In this document: piece after piece, positions 31,667-38,894 of the stretch | Layout of the letters: every line of letters starts with the position of its first letter | Numbering within the stretch: position 1 is the stretch's first letter | From: Gaiellasilicea sp963784895 | GTDB lineage: Bacteria; Actinomycetota; Thermoleophilia; Gaiellales; Gaiellaceae | Direction: 5' to 3' | Assembly: GCA_963784895.1 (NCBI GenBank) | Contig: CAWATM010000016.1 | Location: forward strand, 1-64,000 | DNA: 64,000 nt | Made by a program: the position numbers and the translations under genes | Notes under the pieces: model-generated | Told to the model about the DNA's origin: nothing | The model's database searches: none | The model's input: the letters and a program-made list of their open reading frames with translations, nothing else

Positions 31667-32629
31667 TCAGATCCAGCGCCACAGCCTGGCAAGCCCGATC
31701 GTGACGGGCGCGATCAGCGCGATCACGGCCAGCACCACCCAGAACAGCATCGGTTCGTCGAAGAGGGCGACCTTGAAGTTCATCCCCATCACGCCTGCGA
31801 TCAGGGCGCCGGGGAGCAGGATCACTGACGTCAAGGTCAGCACCTTCATGATCTCGTTCATGCGGTGACCGCTTCGGGCGATCAAGACGTCGAAGGAGCC
31901 GACGATCGCCTCGCGTGCGTCACGCGCCTCCTGCACGGTCGACTCGAACCGCCTCAGCAAGGAGGCGAAGCGCTCGCCGGACTTGTTGTCCCCGAGGGCC
32001 TCGAGCTCGGGATGCGTCAGCGAGACGAGCGCCGAGCGGTGTGCGGCGAGCGCACGCCGTAGCTTGCCCACCTCTTTGCGCATCGCGATCAGCCGCTCGA
32101 TGTAGTCCGAGCCCTCGGCCTTGCCACGCATGGCCTCGACGTCGAACTCCTCCAGCCGGTGCTCGATCCGCTCGAAAGCGGCCGAATAGGAACCGAGCAC
32201 CCACTCCAGCAGCGCGGCGAGGAAACCGGGGCCATCGAGCGAGCCGGTGTCGCCGGAGCCAGAGACTCGGGACGCGAACTCCTCCAGCACCGGAATCGGC
32301 TGATCGTGGGCAGTGATCACCCAGTTCTCGCCGACGACGCATTCGAGCGCGATCAGCTCACCCTCGTCGTCCTCGTCGGGGGCGTAGGTGGTGACGTGGA
32401 TGTAGCGGCCGTGGTCCTTGAAGACGGCGCGGTCGTCCGAGTTGGTAAGGCACTCGCGGGTGGCGCTGTCGAGCCCGAATGCCTCCGCGACACGGTGCGC
32501 TTCCTCCTCGGAGCAGCGGTCGACGTCGACCCAGAGCAGCCTCCCGCCACGCAGCCGCCTGGGGCGCTCGCCGAGGTCGCCCAGCTTGTCTACCTGGTCA
32601 CGGTCGAAGAGGATCGCTTCGCTCATCAC
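31667..32629 (-). CDS. corA: CorA-family magnesium/divalent cation transporter
   Basis: A 320-residue CorA family channel. The large N-terminal alpha/beta domain and long helices (about 140-250) precede two C-terminal helices; the GMN selectivity motif is in IAGVMGMNFKVALF between them. ALLEWVLGSYSAAFERIEHRLEEF is typical of the stalk helix. Pentameric in the membrane, it carries Mg2+ or other divalent ions inward. The start is either GTG 32629 or ATG 32626. Confidence 0.9.
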   Translation of the reverse strand: MMSEAILFDRDQVDKLGDLGERPRRLRGGRLLWVDVDRCSEEEAHRVAEAFGLDSATRECLTNSDDRAVFKDHGRYIHVTTYAPDEDDEGELIALECVVGENWVITAHDQPIPVLEEFASRVSGSGDTGSLDGPGFLAALLEWVLGSYSAAFERIEHRLEEFDVEAMRGKAEGSDYIERLIAMRKEVGKLRRALAAHRSALVSLTHPELEALGDNKSGERFASLLRRFESTVQEARDAREAIVGSFDVLIARSGHRMNEIMKVLTLTSVILLPGALIAGVMGMNFKVALFDEPMLFWVVLAVIALIAPVTIGLARLWRWI

Positions 32630-33412
32630 AGGGGCAACGGGGCGGGTGGCTTTTCAGTTCCTCACGCAGCCTTTGAGCAGTACAAGGCCAAGTGTTTGCC
32701 GACTGCCCTCAACGTGATCCGTCAGCTCGCGGCAGCGGCGAGACGAACGTTCAGTCGTAGCCGGCTGCGGGGGCTCACGCCCTCGGAAGTGGGGGCATAC
32801 CTCGAGCGGAGCCCTCCGCGGCACGGGGGACGCCGACGGCGAGCGTCCTCAACCGACGCTAGCCACGTGTTGAGGCACGCGGCTTGACTCAAACGGGTCA
32901 ATCCTGGGCTTTCCTCTGGCCGGCTCTTGCCGCTGAGCTGGTGTCGAGGTTGCGGCCGTATCCCCGCCCGCGGTGCGGCCGTTGCATGCCAGGACGGTGT
33001 TGAGGAACCCGTCCTTCAGGGGTCGAATCCTTCGGGGTTCGGCGGGAGGTTCGCGCTCGCACAGTGTGGGGGAACTACGGCAGCGGGCGCGAACCTCCGG
33101 CCCATCAACGCTGCGGCGCGGCGAGCACCCGGAGCGGATCGGGGAGGCGTGGTGCGCCGCCCCGGTTGTCGGTGTTCGCGGCCGCAACCTTGGCCCGGTC
33201 GACGGCGTTGTCTGCGCGGACTTGCGCGCGGCGCGACACGCCGTCGAGGATATGGGGGCCGAAGGCTAAGAATTCTCAAGGCGCGACGGCGTCGGCGAGG
33301 CACTAGGACGCCGGCGAGCACCATCCGGCGAGGCTAGCGGGTGCTTGCCGGCGCAAGTCTCGGGGGTAGCACGGGGGATAGCACGCGGTGAGCATTGTCC
33401 CTGGCACACCTG
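32630..33412. other. gene-poor stretch next to tRNA-Ile
   Basis: About 780 bp without a convincing gene; open frames here are Arg/Pro-rich and look like non-coding shadows. Visible items: TTGACTCAAACGGGTCAA (32884-32901), a short inverted repeat, and at 33011-33040 a degenerate copy of the repeat core (GTCCTTCAGGGGTC) followed by a GAATCC-TTCG-GGGTTC hairpin. No integrase or transposase remnant could be recognised. Confidence 0.5.
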
Positions 33413-33451
33413 ACCCGCTTGCCTAAGCGGAAACCCACTAGGCAAGCGGGT
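33413..33451 (-). terminator. hairpin downstream of tRNA-Ile
   Basis: A perfect 12-bp stem (ACCCGCTTGCCT at 33413-33424 with AGGCAAGCGGGT at 33440-33451) and a 15-nt loop begins 5 nt after the 3' end of the tRNA on its strand. It probably ends the tRNA transcript; no strong U tract. Confidence 0.6.
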
Positions 33452-33456
33452 TGATT

Positions 33457-33529
33457 TGGGCCCGCCTGGATTCGAACCAGGGCGCGACGGATTATGAGTC
33501 CGCTGCTCTGACCACTGAGCTACGGGCCC
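33457..33529 (-). tRNA. ileX: tRNA-Ile (anticodon CAU, Ile2 type)
   Basis: 73 nt that fold into a full cloverleaf: acceptor GGGCCCG/CGGGCCC, D arm GCTC..GAGC, anticodon stem GCGGA/TCCGT, T arm CCTGG-TTCGAAT-CCAGG, discriminator A. The anticodon loop is CTCATAA. CAU could be Met or Ile2. The GACTCATAATC context is the one seen in Ile2 tRNAs whose C34 is changed to lysidine by TilS to read AUA, and it differs from initiator and elongator Met tRNAs. CCA is not encoded. The symbol is by analogy. Confidence 0.88.
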
Positions 33530-33537
33530 CTCGGACG

Positions 33538-33564
33538 AGCGTAACGCAGGCACTTCACCGTCAA
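33538..33564 (-). promoter_or_regulatory. candidate promoter of tRNA-Ile
   Basis: On the minus strand TTGACG (33559-33564) and TACGCT (33538-33543), 15 bp apart, end about 8 nt before the mature tRNA. Confidence 0.45.
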
Positions 33565-33577
33565 CCGGCGGGGTGAA

Positions 33578-33607
33578 CCACCGGTTGGGTGATTGGTCAA
33601 CCGGTGG
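33578..33607. repeat. inverted repeat upstream of tRNA-Ile
   Basis: CCACCGGTTG (33578-33587) and CAACCGGTGG (33598-33607) form a perfect 10-bp inverted repeat with a 10-nt gap; a further CAACCGGCGG lies at 33562-33571. Possible protein-binding site in the tRNA promoter region. Confidence 0.4.
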
Positions 33608-33682
33608 GGGGTCGTCCATGGTGTCCCTAGACGGCACATGAGCTTCACGGGCCTCCTGCGGTGGGCCCGAGGGGTTTCTCCC

Positions 33683-33721
33683 GAGAACGAGCGGGGCCTT
33701 GCGGCGAGGCCCCGCGTTCTC
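33683..33721. terminator. GC-rich bulged hairpin
   Basis: GAGAAC and GCGGGGCCT pair with AGGCCCCGC and GTTCTC around a TGCGGCG loop. It lies in the leader of the small membrane gene and upstream of the tRNA on the other strand, so it could be an attenuator or a terminator. Confidence 0.4.
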
Positions 33722-33778
33722 ACCGCCGGTGCATCTGCGGCAACCGTGGCGACTGTGGCTCGAGGAGGGATTGGGGGA

Positions 33779-34066
33779 ATGTCGAACGGCACCTTCGTAC
33801 TGGTCCTCACGGCAGGAGCGGGGCTCTTGGCGCTGTGGCTTCACGTCAGATTTCCCTCGCTCGCACCAGAGCGGCTCGGCCGCACCATCCTGCACGCGGC
33901 GGCGGCGTTCGCGCTGCTGAAGACGACGTCGATGTTCGGCGAGTCGACGGCGGTCTCCACGTTCGTGTTCGTGTTCGTGTTCGTGCTGCCGGCTCTCGTC
34001 TACGCGCTCCTCTGCACGATCTGGGTGCTTCAGCAGGCGCAGACGGCGCTCGGCCCGTCTCGCTAG
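33779..34066 (+). CDS. small membrane protein of unknown function
   Basis: 95 residues with three hydrophobic segments (FVLVLTAGAGLLALWLHV, ILHAAAAFALLK, and TFVFVFVFVLPALVYALLCTIWVL). GAGGAGG about 10 nt upstream and the start of helix 1 support ATG 33779. The frame is open further upstream but shows no protein-like features there. Family unknown. Confidence 0.6.
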   Translation: MSNGTFVLVLTAGAGLLALWLHVRFPSLAPERLGRTILHAAAAFALLKTTSMFGESTAVSTFVFVFVFVLPALVYALLCTIWVLQQAQTALGPSR

Positions 34067-34076
34067 GGCGAGCGGT

Positions 34077-34427
34077 CTAGGCGGCGACCAGGCGGTCGCC
34101 GACCTGCACGCCGCGACGCTTGCATTCGCCGGCGGCGAGCTCGACGACCGCCTTTGCTCCCCGGCGGCCGGCCGCCTTCCAGGGCCGCAGAGACGGCTCG
34201 ATCCCGACGACGATCGCGTCGTGGTCGAGGAAGACGACGTCGATTGGGAAGCGCATGAAGAACGTGTGCACGGAGCCGGCCGGCCGGAGCAGGATCCCCT
34301 GATCGGACGGCAGCTCCGCGCGGCCGAGCAGGCCGCGCATGCGCCGGAGCGGGCGCGCCGCCACGAGCAGGTGCTCGCAGACGACGCGCCCGTCCTCGTG
34401 GGTCAAGCTCACGGAGCTAGAAGCCAA
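34077..34427 (-). CDS. DUF192 family protein
   Basis: A 116-residue DUF192 (UPF0127) protein. Conserved stretches are RMRGLLGRAELPSDQGILLRPAGSVHTFFMRFPIDVVFLD and KAVVELAAGECKRRGVQVGD. The family is widespread and of unknown function; the fold is a small beta barrel. No signal peptide, unlike some members. The start overlaps the end of the M15-like gene by 11 bp, so the two are coupled. Confidence 0.88.
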   Translation of the reverse strand: MASSSVSLTHEDGRVVCEHLLVAARPLRRMRGLLGRAELPSDQGILLRPAGSVHTFFMRFPIDVVFLDHDAIVVGIEPSLRPWKAAGRRGAKAVVELAAGECKRRGVQVGDRLVAA

Positions 34428-35907
34428 CGTGGATGTGGTCTCCGTGGTCGCGCAGCGGGAACGACGGGCCGCCCAGCCCGAGCAGGGAGATCACCTGCTG
34501 CGGCTGGAGCTCGCCGGGGAGGAGGAGCACAGAACGCACCGCCGCCTCGGTGAGGCCACCAGGCTGCTGGTTACCCGCGATCGGAGTGCCCCCGACAGCG
34601 GCGATGTCGACCGCGTGTCCGTACACGTGGGCCGAGACGACGCCGGGGCGGGAGAAGGTGCGGTGACCCGAGAAGAGGCTCGACACCGTCACCGCGCCGT
34701 GGCGCTCCGCCAGATAGCCGATCAGGACGATTACCCGAACGTCGATCCGGCCCATCATGATGTCGGTCCGGCCGGGGCCGTAGATCAGGATCCCCTGCTG
34801 CGACAGCACCTTTCGGGCAAGCCTGACCTTCGACGCGGTGTAGCCCGAGACGAGCGCCTCGACCCCGACGAAGCGATAGAGATCCGCGAAGGCGGCGGCG
34901 CGGTCGGCGAACCCGGTGCGACCGGAGAGCGCGAGCGCGCCCTTCCACGCGTCGGCGCCGGCCATCCGGGCGGCGAGCGTATCGAGCTCGCGTGCGGATG
35001 CGGGGGCTGCGCCCCGCTCGCCCTGGGCCCGCAGCACCCCGAGGACCGCGGCCCAGTCGGCGCCGTGGGCCTTCGAGGCGGCCACGAGCCGCTTCGCAAA
35101 CGGGCGGTGCAGCCGCGCAGAGGCCGGGGTGGGATCCGGCAAGGCGCGGTTGAGCCAGATCGTCGGCTCGCCGCCCTGCTCGATTTCGAGCTCGGGTGCC
35201 TTCGCCGGCTTCGCGGCCGCGCGCTCGACGACCCACTTCTTCGTCGGCGCGGCCTTCTTCGCGGCGGGAGCGGGCTTCGGTGCCGACTGCGGCGCGGCGC
35301 GGGTCGCCGGCGCGGCCGAGACGACGTTGCTCGGCGTGGGGGCTGCGGCCACGGCTGGTTCGGCCGCAGGCTCGGCGGCCTGGGCGGCGGCGGTCGACGG
35401 AGCGACCGTGGTCGCCGCCTCGGGAGCGGCGGTCTCGGGCTCGGCGGCCGGTGCCGGCGCGGCAGCTGCCTCCGGCGCGGCTTCCGGGACCGGCGCTTCC
35501 TGCGGCGCCGCCTCGGGGGCGGGTGCAGCCTCGGCCGCGGCGGGTGCCGACACGGCGGCGGCGTCCTCAGGGGCGAGCTCGGCAGCGGCCGCCGGCGGCG
35601 CCGAGATCTGGGCGGCCTCGAGCGCGGCCGCATCCTCGTCGGTGAGACGCACCATCTGGTCGCCGGCTCCGGCCGTGAACGCCGCGCCCGCGAAGAACAG
35701 CATCGAGAAGGCGGCGGCGTGCACGAAGCGCTTCGACTGCCGGCGCCGGGCGACCCCAGCCGGCGCGGCCGCCTCGATCGCTTCGATCTCCTCCTCGGCC
35801 CGCTCGTACTCCCACTCGTCGGGCTTGCGGCGGAAGATCGCCGCTGTCATGGCCAGCAGGCCCAGCGGCAGTAGTGCTTTCGAGAAGATGTGCTTCCGTT
35901 GCGGCAT
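34417..35907 (-). CDS. membrane-anchored protein with C-terminal M15-like peptidase domain
   Basis: A 496-residue protein. The N-terminus is cytoplasmic and charged; one transmembrane helix (about 65-85, HAAAFSMLFFAGAAFTAGAG) follows, then about 130 residues of Ala/Pro/Glu-rich linker fit to span the wall. The C-terminal region ends with an M15/VanY-like site: SGHRTFSRPGVVSAHVYGHAVDIAAVGG and DHGDHIHVGF carry the His-Asp-His zinc ligands. It may trim peptidoglycan. It is divergent from the Tad pilus genes, and a wall hydrolase next to a pilus would make sense for assembly. GGAGGAG lies 7 nt before ATG 35907. Confidence 0.75.
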   Translation of the reverse strand: MPQRKHIFSKALLPLGLLAMTAAIFRRKPDEWEYERAEEEIEAIEAAAPAGVARRRQSKRFVHAAAFSMLFFAGAAFTAGAGDQMVRLTDEDAAALEAAQISAPPAAAAELAPEDAAAVSAPAAAEAAPAPEAAPQEAPVPEAAPEAAAAPAPAAEPETAAPEAATTVAPSTAAAQAAEPAAEPAVAAAPTPSNVVSAAPATRAAPQSAPKPAPAAKKAAPTKKWVVERAAAKPAKAPELEIEQGGEPTIWLNRALPDPTPASARLHRPFAKRLVAASKAHGADWAAVLGVLRAQGERGAAPASARELDTLAARMAGADAWKGALALSGRTGFADRAAAFADLYRFVGVEALVSGYTASKVRLARKVLSQQGILIYGPGRTDIMMGRIDVRVIVLIGYLAERHGAVTVSSLFSGHRTFSRPGVVSAHVYGHAVDIAAVGGTPIAGNQQPGGLTEAAVRSVLLLPGELQPQQVISLLGLGGPSFPLRDHGDHIHVGF

Positions 35908-36000
35908 CGACCCAGCTCCTCCATCGAATTCGGGCGCCGGGTTTGACCTCCACCGACGCCGGCTGATTTCTCGACCGCGCCGCCGACGGTTCTGTCTGAA

Positions 36001-36030
36001 CCTCCTTATCGGCACCGGCTTTAGCCCTGC
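36001..36030 (-). promoter_or_regulatory. leader motif of the M15-like gene
   Basis: On the minus strand the leader holds CAGGGCTAAAGCCGGTGCCG, then ATAAGGAGG. A related motif is in the opposite leader at 36135-36163. See findings. Confidence 0.3.
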
Positions 36031-36134
36031 TCACTCGTTCGGGTGAATTTGAACATCCGGCGCAAGAAGTCCCCCGGATGGGGCTTCTCAGTGTGCGACT
36101 GCTGATCGATCTTTGGGTCAACGCAACGCAACAC

Positions 36135-36163
36135 GACAGGCGAAGCGGCTCGCCGATGGGAGG
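36135..36163 (+). promoter_or_regulatory. leader motif of the Flp pilin operon
   Basis: GACAGGCGAAGCGGCTCGCC then GATGGGAGG resembles the motif of the divergent leader (CAGG, AAGC, GG, GCCGAT and GGAGG in the same order). The 372 bp between 35908 and 36279 hold both leaders and must also contain both promoters, which I could not fix. Confidence 0.3.
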
Positions 36164-36175
36164 AAGGCTTCTCAG

Positions 36176-36274
36176 GTGAATCACCGCAACGTCAAGCACA
36201 GCCGCCACAACAGTCTCCGGGCCGCCGCCTGTGCCCGGGAGTCCATCCGCTCTCTCCTGCTCGAAAGGAGGTGA
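36176..36274 (+). CDS. possible 32-residue leader peptide upstream of the pilin
   Basis: GTG 36176 opens a frame of 32 residues (VNHRNVKHSRHNSLRAAACARESIRSLLLERR). Its TGA (36272-36274) lies inside the Shine-Dalgarno sequence of the first pilin gene, so translation of it would affect pilin initiation. AGGAAGG lies about 9 nt upstream of the GTG. It may be chance. Confidence 0.3.
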   Translation: MNHRNVKHSRHNSLRAAACARESIRSLLLERR

Positions 36275-36279
36275 ATTAC

Positions 36280-36462
36280 ATGCTGAAGCTTTTCGTCGCC
36301 ATTCAGAACAAGCTCGCCGAGGTTCGGAGCGAGGAGGGTCAGACGATGGCCGAGTACGGCGTCGTTCTCGCCGTGATCACGGCCGGAATCATCGTCGCGC
36401 TGACGGCACTTTCCGGTGGCATCAGTGACGCGCTCGACTCCGTCACGGGGATGCTGGGCTAA
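36280..36462 (+). CDS. flp: Flp/Fap-type pilin
   Basis: A 60-residue class IVb prepilin, the structural subunit of Tad pili. The leader MLKLFVAIQNKLAEVRSEEG ends at the Gly before the prepilin peptidase site; the mature part begins QTMAEYGVVLAVITAGIIVAL with the conserved Glu at +5 and Tyr at +6. AAAGGAGGTGA, a full anti-Shine-Dalgarno match, ends 5 nt before ATG 36280; the in-frame GTG at 36271 is inside that site and therefore not the start. High translation fits a major pilin. Confidence 0.92.
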   Translation: MLKLFVAIQNKLAEVRSEEGQTMAEYGVVLAVITAGIIVALTALSGGISDALDSVTGMLG

Positions 36463-36485
36463 CTCGAAGAAAATGGAGCAGATAC

Positions 36486-36656
36486 ATGTTGAGACGTGAC
36501 ATCACAATGCAGAGTGAACGAGGGCAGACAATGGCCGAGTACTCGGTCGTTCTCGGAGTGATCACGCTTGCAATTGTCTTCTCCTTCGCAGTGCTGTCGG
36601 GCGCGATCGAAGGCGTCTTGAACGAGATCGTCGGACTGATCGGTTCCGCCCTCTGA
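36486..36656 (+). CDS. second Flp-type pilin
   Basis: A 56-residue prepilin (MLRRDITMQSERG, then QTMAEYSVVLGVITLAIVFSF) with the same Gly/+5 Glu/+6 Tyr cleavage pattern as the first pilin. Short leader; hydrophobic helix to the C-terminus. TGGAG precedes the ATG. The two pilin genes are 23 nt apart; this one may be a minor pilin or a second major subunit. Confidence 0.9.
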   Translation: MLRRDITMQSERGQTMAEYSVVLGVITLAIVFSFAVLSGAIEGVLNEIVGLIGSAL

Positions 36657-36670
36657 CAGATGCACGTCAC

Positions 36671-36698
36671 GGTGGGGGTGCCGCGAGGCGCCCCCACC
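36671..36698 (+). terminator. hairpin between pilin genes and tadE
   Basis: GGTGGGGGTGCC (36671-36682) and GGCGCCCCCACC (36687-36698) pair with one G-U pair around GCGA. Such a stem after the pilin genes usually gives partial termination or protects pilin mRNA, keeping pilin above the downstream machinery genes. Confidence 0.6.
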
Positions 36699-36727
36699 GC
36701 CACCTCAACAGAAAGCACGCCGCCACT

Positions 36728-37117
36728 ATGAATCGCCACCGAATCAAGGATCAACAGGGTCAGACGATGGTCGAGCTCGCACTCGTCATCCCCATTCTTT
36801 GCGTGGTGCTCTTCGGGATCCTGCAGTTCGGTGCGCTGTACAACGACTACGTCACTCTGACCGACGCAACTCGCGTCGGTGCGCGGAGGGCGGCTGTCAG
36901 CCGGTTCGAGGCGAGCCCGTCCGCGGCCGCTGAGACGGCGATGAGGAAGGCCGCCAGCGGGCTGACGGCGAGCAAGCTCACCGTCAGCGTGGACTCCACC
37001 TGGAAGCAAGGCGATCCCGTGGTGGTCGAGGGGACCTATCCCTACTCGATCAACCTGCTTGGCATGGTCGTCAAGTCCGGCAACTTGAACTCGCGGATCG
37101 AGGAGCGTGTGGAATGA
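36728..37117 (+). CDS. tadE: TadE-like pseudopilin
   Basis: A 129-residue TadE family protein. Short basic N-terminus, then the prepilin-like GQTMVELALVIPILCVVLFGILQFG with Glu at +5, and a polar C-terminal domain (TDATRVGARRAAVSRF typical of TadE). A minor pilin of the Tad apparatus in the envelope. Its last codons overlap the TadG gene (ATGA). Confidence 0.85.
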   Translation: MNRHRIKDQQGQTMVELALVIPILCVVLFGILQFGALYNDYVTLTDATRVGARRAAVSRFEASPSAAAETAMRKAASGLTASKLTVSVDSTWKQGDPVVVEGTYPYSINLLGMVVKSGNLNSRIEERVE

Positions 37118-38052
37118 CGAAGCTTCGGAGCGAGCACGGACAGGCCGCGGTCGTCAGCGTCCTTTTCCTCGTCGGCCTTCTCGGCGCGATGGCGATGGTG
37201 CTCGACGTCGGCTCGTGGTTCCGCGAGCAGCGCGCCACCCAGGCCGCGGCCGACGCGGCCGCGCTCGCCGCCGCCCAGGAGCTGCCGGGGAGCACCGGCC
37301 CCGCGCAGGCGATGGTGGCGAGCTACCTCGCCAAGAACGGGGGCGGCAACCCGACGACGACCTTCTCATCGCAGTACCTGGCCAACGACACCATCACCGT
37401 GAAGGTGAACCGTCAGGCGCCGGGCATCTTCTCGAAGCTCTTCGGGATCAACTCGGTCACCGTCAACGCGAAGGCGACGGCGCGGGCGGTCGGTATCGAC
37501 GCCGCGATCGGCGTCGCTCCGATTGTGGTCAATGTCGCGCACCCGATGCTCAACTGCGGTACCTCGAACGGAAAACCCGTCCCCTGCTTCGGCACCGAGA
37601 CGCAGCTCGATCTGCTCAACCTCAAGGATCCCGGCAGCTCCGACGCCGCCGGCTCGTTCGGCTTGATCAACCTCGACCAGGGGAGCGGCGGGAACACGGG
37701 TGCTTCAATCCTCGCCCAGTGGGTCGCGAAGGGATTCGACCAGTACATGCCGCTCGGGATCTATGACGCTGCGCCGTCCGCGAACTTCAACAACTCGCAG
37801 TTCCTCGACGCGCTCGCCGCGAAGATGCCCGACGTGCTGCTGTTCCCGATCTACCGGACGCTCCTCGGCACCGGCTCTACCGCTCAGTACGACATCGTCG
37901 GCTGGGTCGGTTTCAAGGTCTCCTATTTCAATCCCAACGGAAGCAAGAGCTTTGTGAAGGGATCGTTCGTGTCAGTCGTCTGGGATGGCGTTCGCTCGCA
38001 ATCCGGAACGAACATGAATTACGGCGTTCGCGCCATCCAGCTCGTCGAATAA
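37114..38052 (+). CDS. tadG: TadG-like protein
   Basis: A 312-residue protein with the TadE/TadG N-terminus (SEHGQAAVVSVLFLVGLLGAMAMVLDVGSWFREQRATQAAADAAALAAAQ), a helix that anchors it in the membrane, followed by an extracellular domain of about 250 residues. The latter is Asn/Gly/Ser-rich and has two Cys. The VWA domain found in many TadG proteins is not seen here; a VWA domain is instead fused to TadB. ATGA overlap with tadE. Confidence 0.8.
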   Translation: MTKLRSEHGQAAVVSVLFLVGLLGAMAMVLDVGSWFREQRATQAAADAAALAAAQELPGSTGPAQAMVASYLAKNGGGNPTTTFSSQYLANDTITVKVNRQAPGIFSKLFGINSVTVNAKATARAVGIDAAIGVAPIVVNVAHPMLNCGTSNGKPVPCFGTETQLDLLNLKDPGSSDAAGSFGLINLDQGSGGNTGASILAQWVAKGFDQYMPLGIYDAAPSANFNNSQFLDALAAKMPDVLLFPIYRTLLGTGSTAQYDIVGWVGFKVSYFNPNGSKSFVKGSFVSVVWDGVRSQSGTNMNYGVRAIQLVE

Positions 38053-38084
38053 CAAACCAAGAAAGAGGAAGAAAAGAGACGCTC

Positions 38085-38894
38085 ATGACGTACAGGGTCA
38101 AGAACATCACCATTGCCGTCGCGTTGGCCCTCGTCGCTGCCCTGCTGACGAGCTTCTACGTGACGAATTACCAGCGGAACGTCCGCCAGGACGAGACGAA
38201 CGTGCCGATCTGGGTCGCGAAGCGCGACATCCCCGCCGGCACCACCGGCGCCGATCTCGAGCGGAAAGGGATGCTCGAGAAGAGCGAGATCGTCCGCCGC
38301 AGCGTCGTGCCAGGCGCGATCTCGAATCCCGACCAGGTCAGCGAGCTCGTCACCTCGCAGCCGATCTTCGCGGGCGAGCAGGTCTCGACGCGCCGCTTCT
38401 CAACACCCTCGCAGCGGGGGATCAAGGCCCAGCTGACCGGCGTCCAGCGCGCGATCGAGGTCGACGGCAACCAGCACTCGCTGCTGGCAGGAACCCTGAA
38501 GGCCGGCGACAAGGTCGACGTCGTCGCCACCTTCGCCACGGGTATCAGCTCAGGGTCCGGTCTCCTCTTCACGCGGGTCGTCCTGCGTGACATCGAGGTG
38601 CTTCGCCCGCCCGCCAACGTCAACGCCTCGGACAAGCTCACGGGCGTCTCCGATCGTGGCGGCGCCTTCTCCGTGATGCTCAAGGTCACGGACACGCAGG
38701 TGCAGAAGCTGCACTGGGTCTACACGGCCGCGGAGGAGTGGCATCTCGAGCTCCGCCCCGGCATCGACGGCGCCGATAGCCCCGAGAACGTCGAGAGCTG
38801 GTACTCGGTGCTGCGCGAGGGCGTCCGCCCCAAGCAGCTCGAGGAGTCCGGCGCCATCTACGTCGAGCCGGTTGGAGGCAAGAGCGATGAATAA
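38085..38894 (+). CDS. cpaB: Flp pilus assembly protein CpaB/RcpC
   Basis: A 269-residue protein with one N-terminal helix (ITIAVALALVAALLTSFYVTNY) and a SAF domain (VPIWVAKRDIPAGTTGADLERKGML; SQPIFAGEQVSTRRF), then a region like RcpC that may bind peptidoglycan or secretin. It sits in the envelope and stabilises the pilus channel. GAGGAAG sites precede the ATG. It overlaps the next gene by 8 bp. Confidence 0.88.
   Translation: MTYRVKNITIAVALALVAALLTSFYVTNYQRNVRQDETNVPIWVAKRDIPAGTTGADLERKGMLEKSEIVRRSVVPGAISNPDQVSELVTSQPIFAGEQVSTRRFSTPSQRGIKAQLTGVQRAIEVDGNQHSLLAGTLKAGDKVDVVATFATGISSGSGLLFTRVVLRDIEVLRPPANVNASDKLTGVSDRGGAFSVMLKVTDTQVQKLHWVYTAAEEWHLELRPGIDGADSPENVESWYSVLREGVRPKQLEESGAIYVEPVGGKSDE

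Noticed and set aside
33457..33529. tRNA-Met for the CAU anticodon
   Set aside because: The GACTCATAATC anticodon arm and overall sequence follow Ile2 (lysidine-modified) tRNAs, not initiator or elongator Met tRNAs.
33413..33529. Phage or island attachment site at tRNA-Ile
   Set aside because: No integrase, no second copy of the tRNA 3' end and no phage-like genes in the window; the inverted repeat after the tRNA is better read as a terminator.
35908..36175. c-di-GMP-I (GEMM) or c-di-AMP riboswitch upstream of the pilus or wall-protein gene
   Set aside because: GCCGAT-like ends and some stems are present on both strands, but the hallmark GACGCAAAGCC segment and the tetraloop/receptor pair are missing. 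Kept only as an unexplained leader motif.
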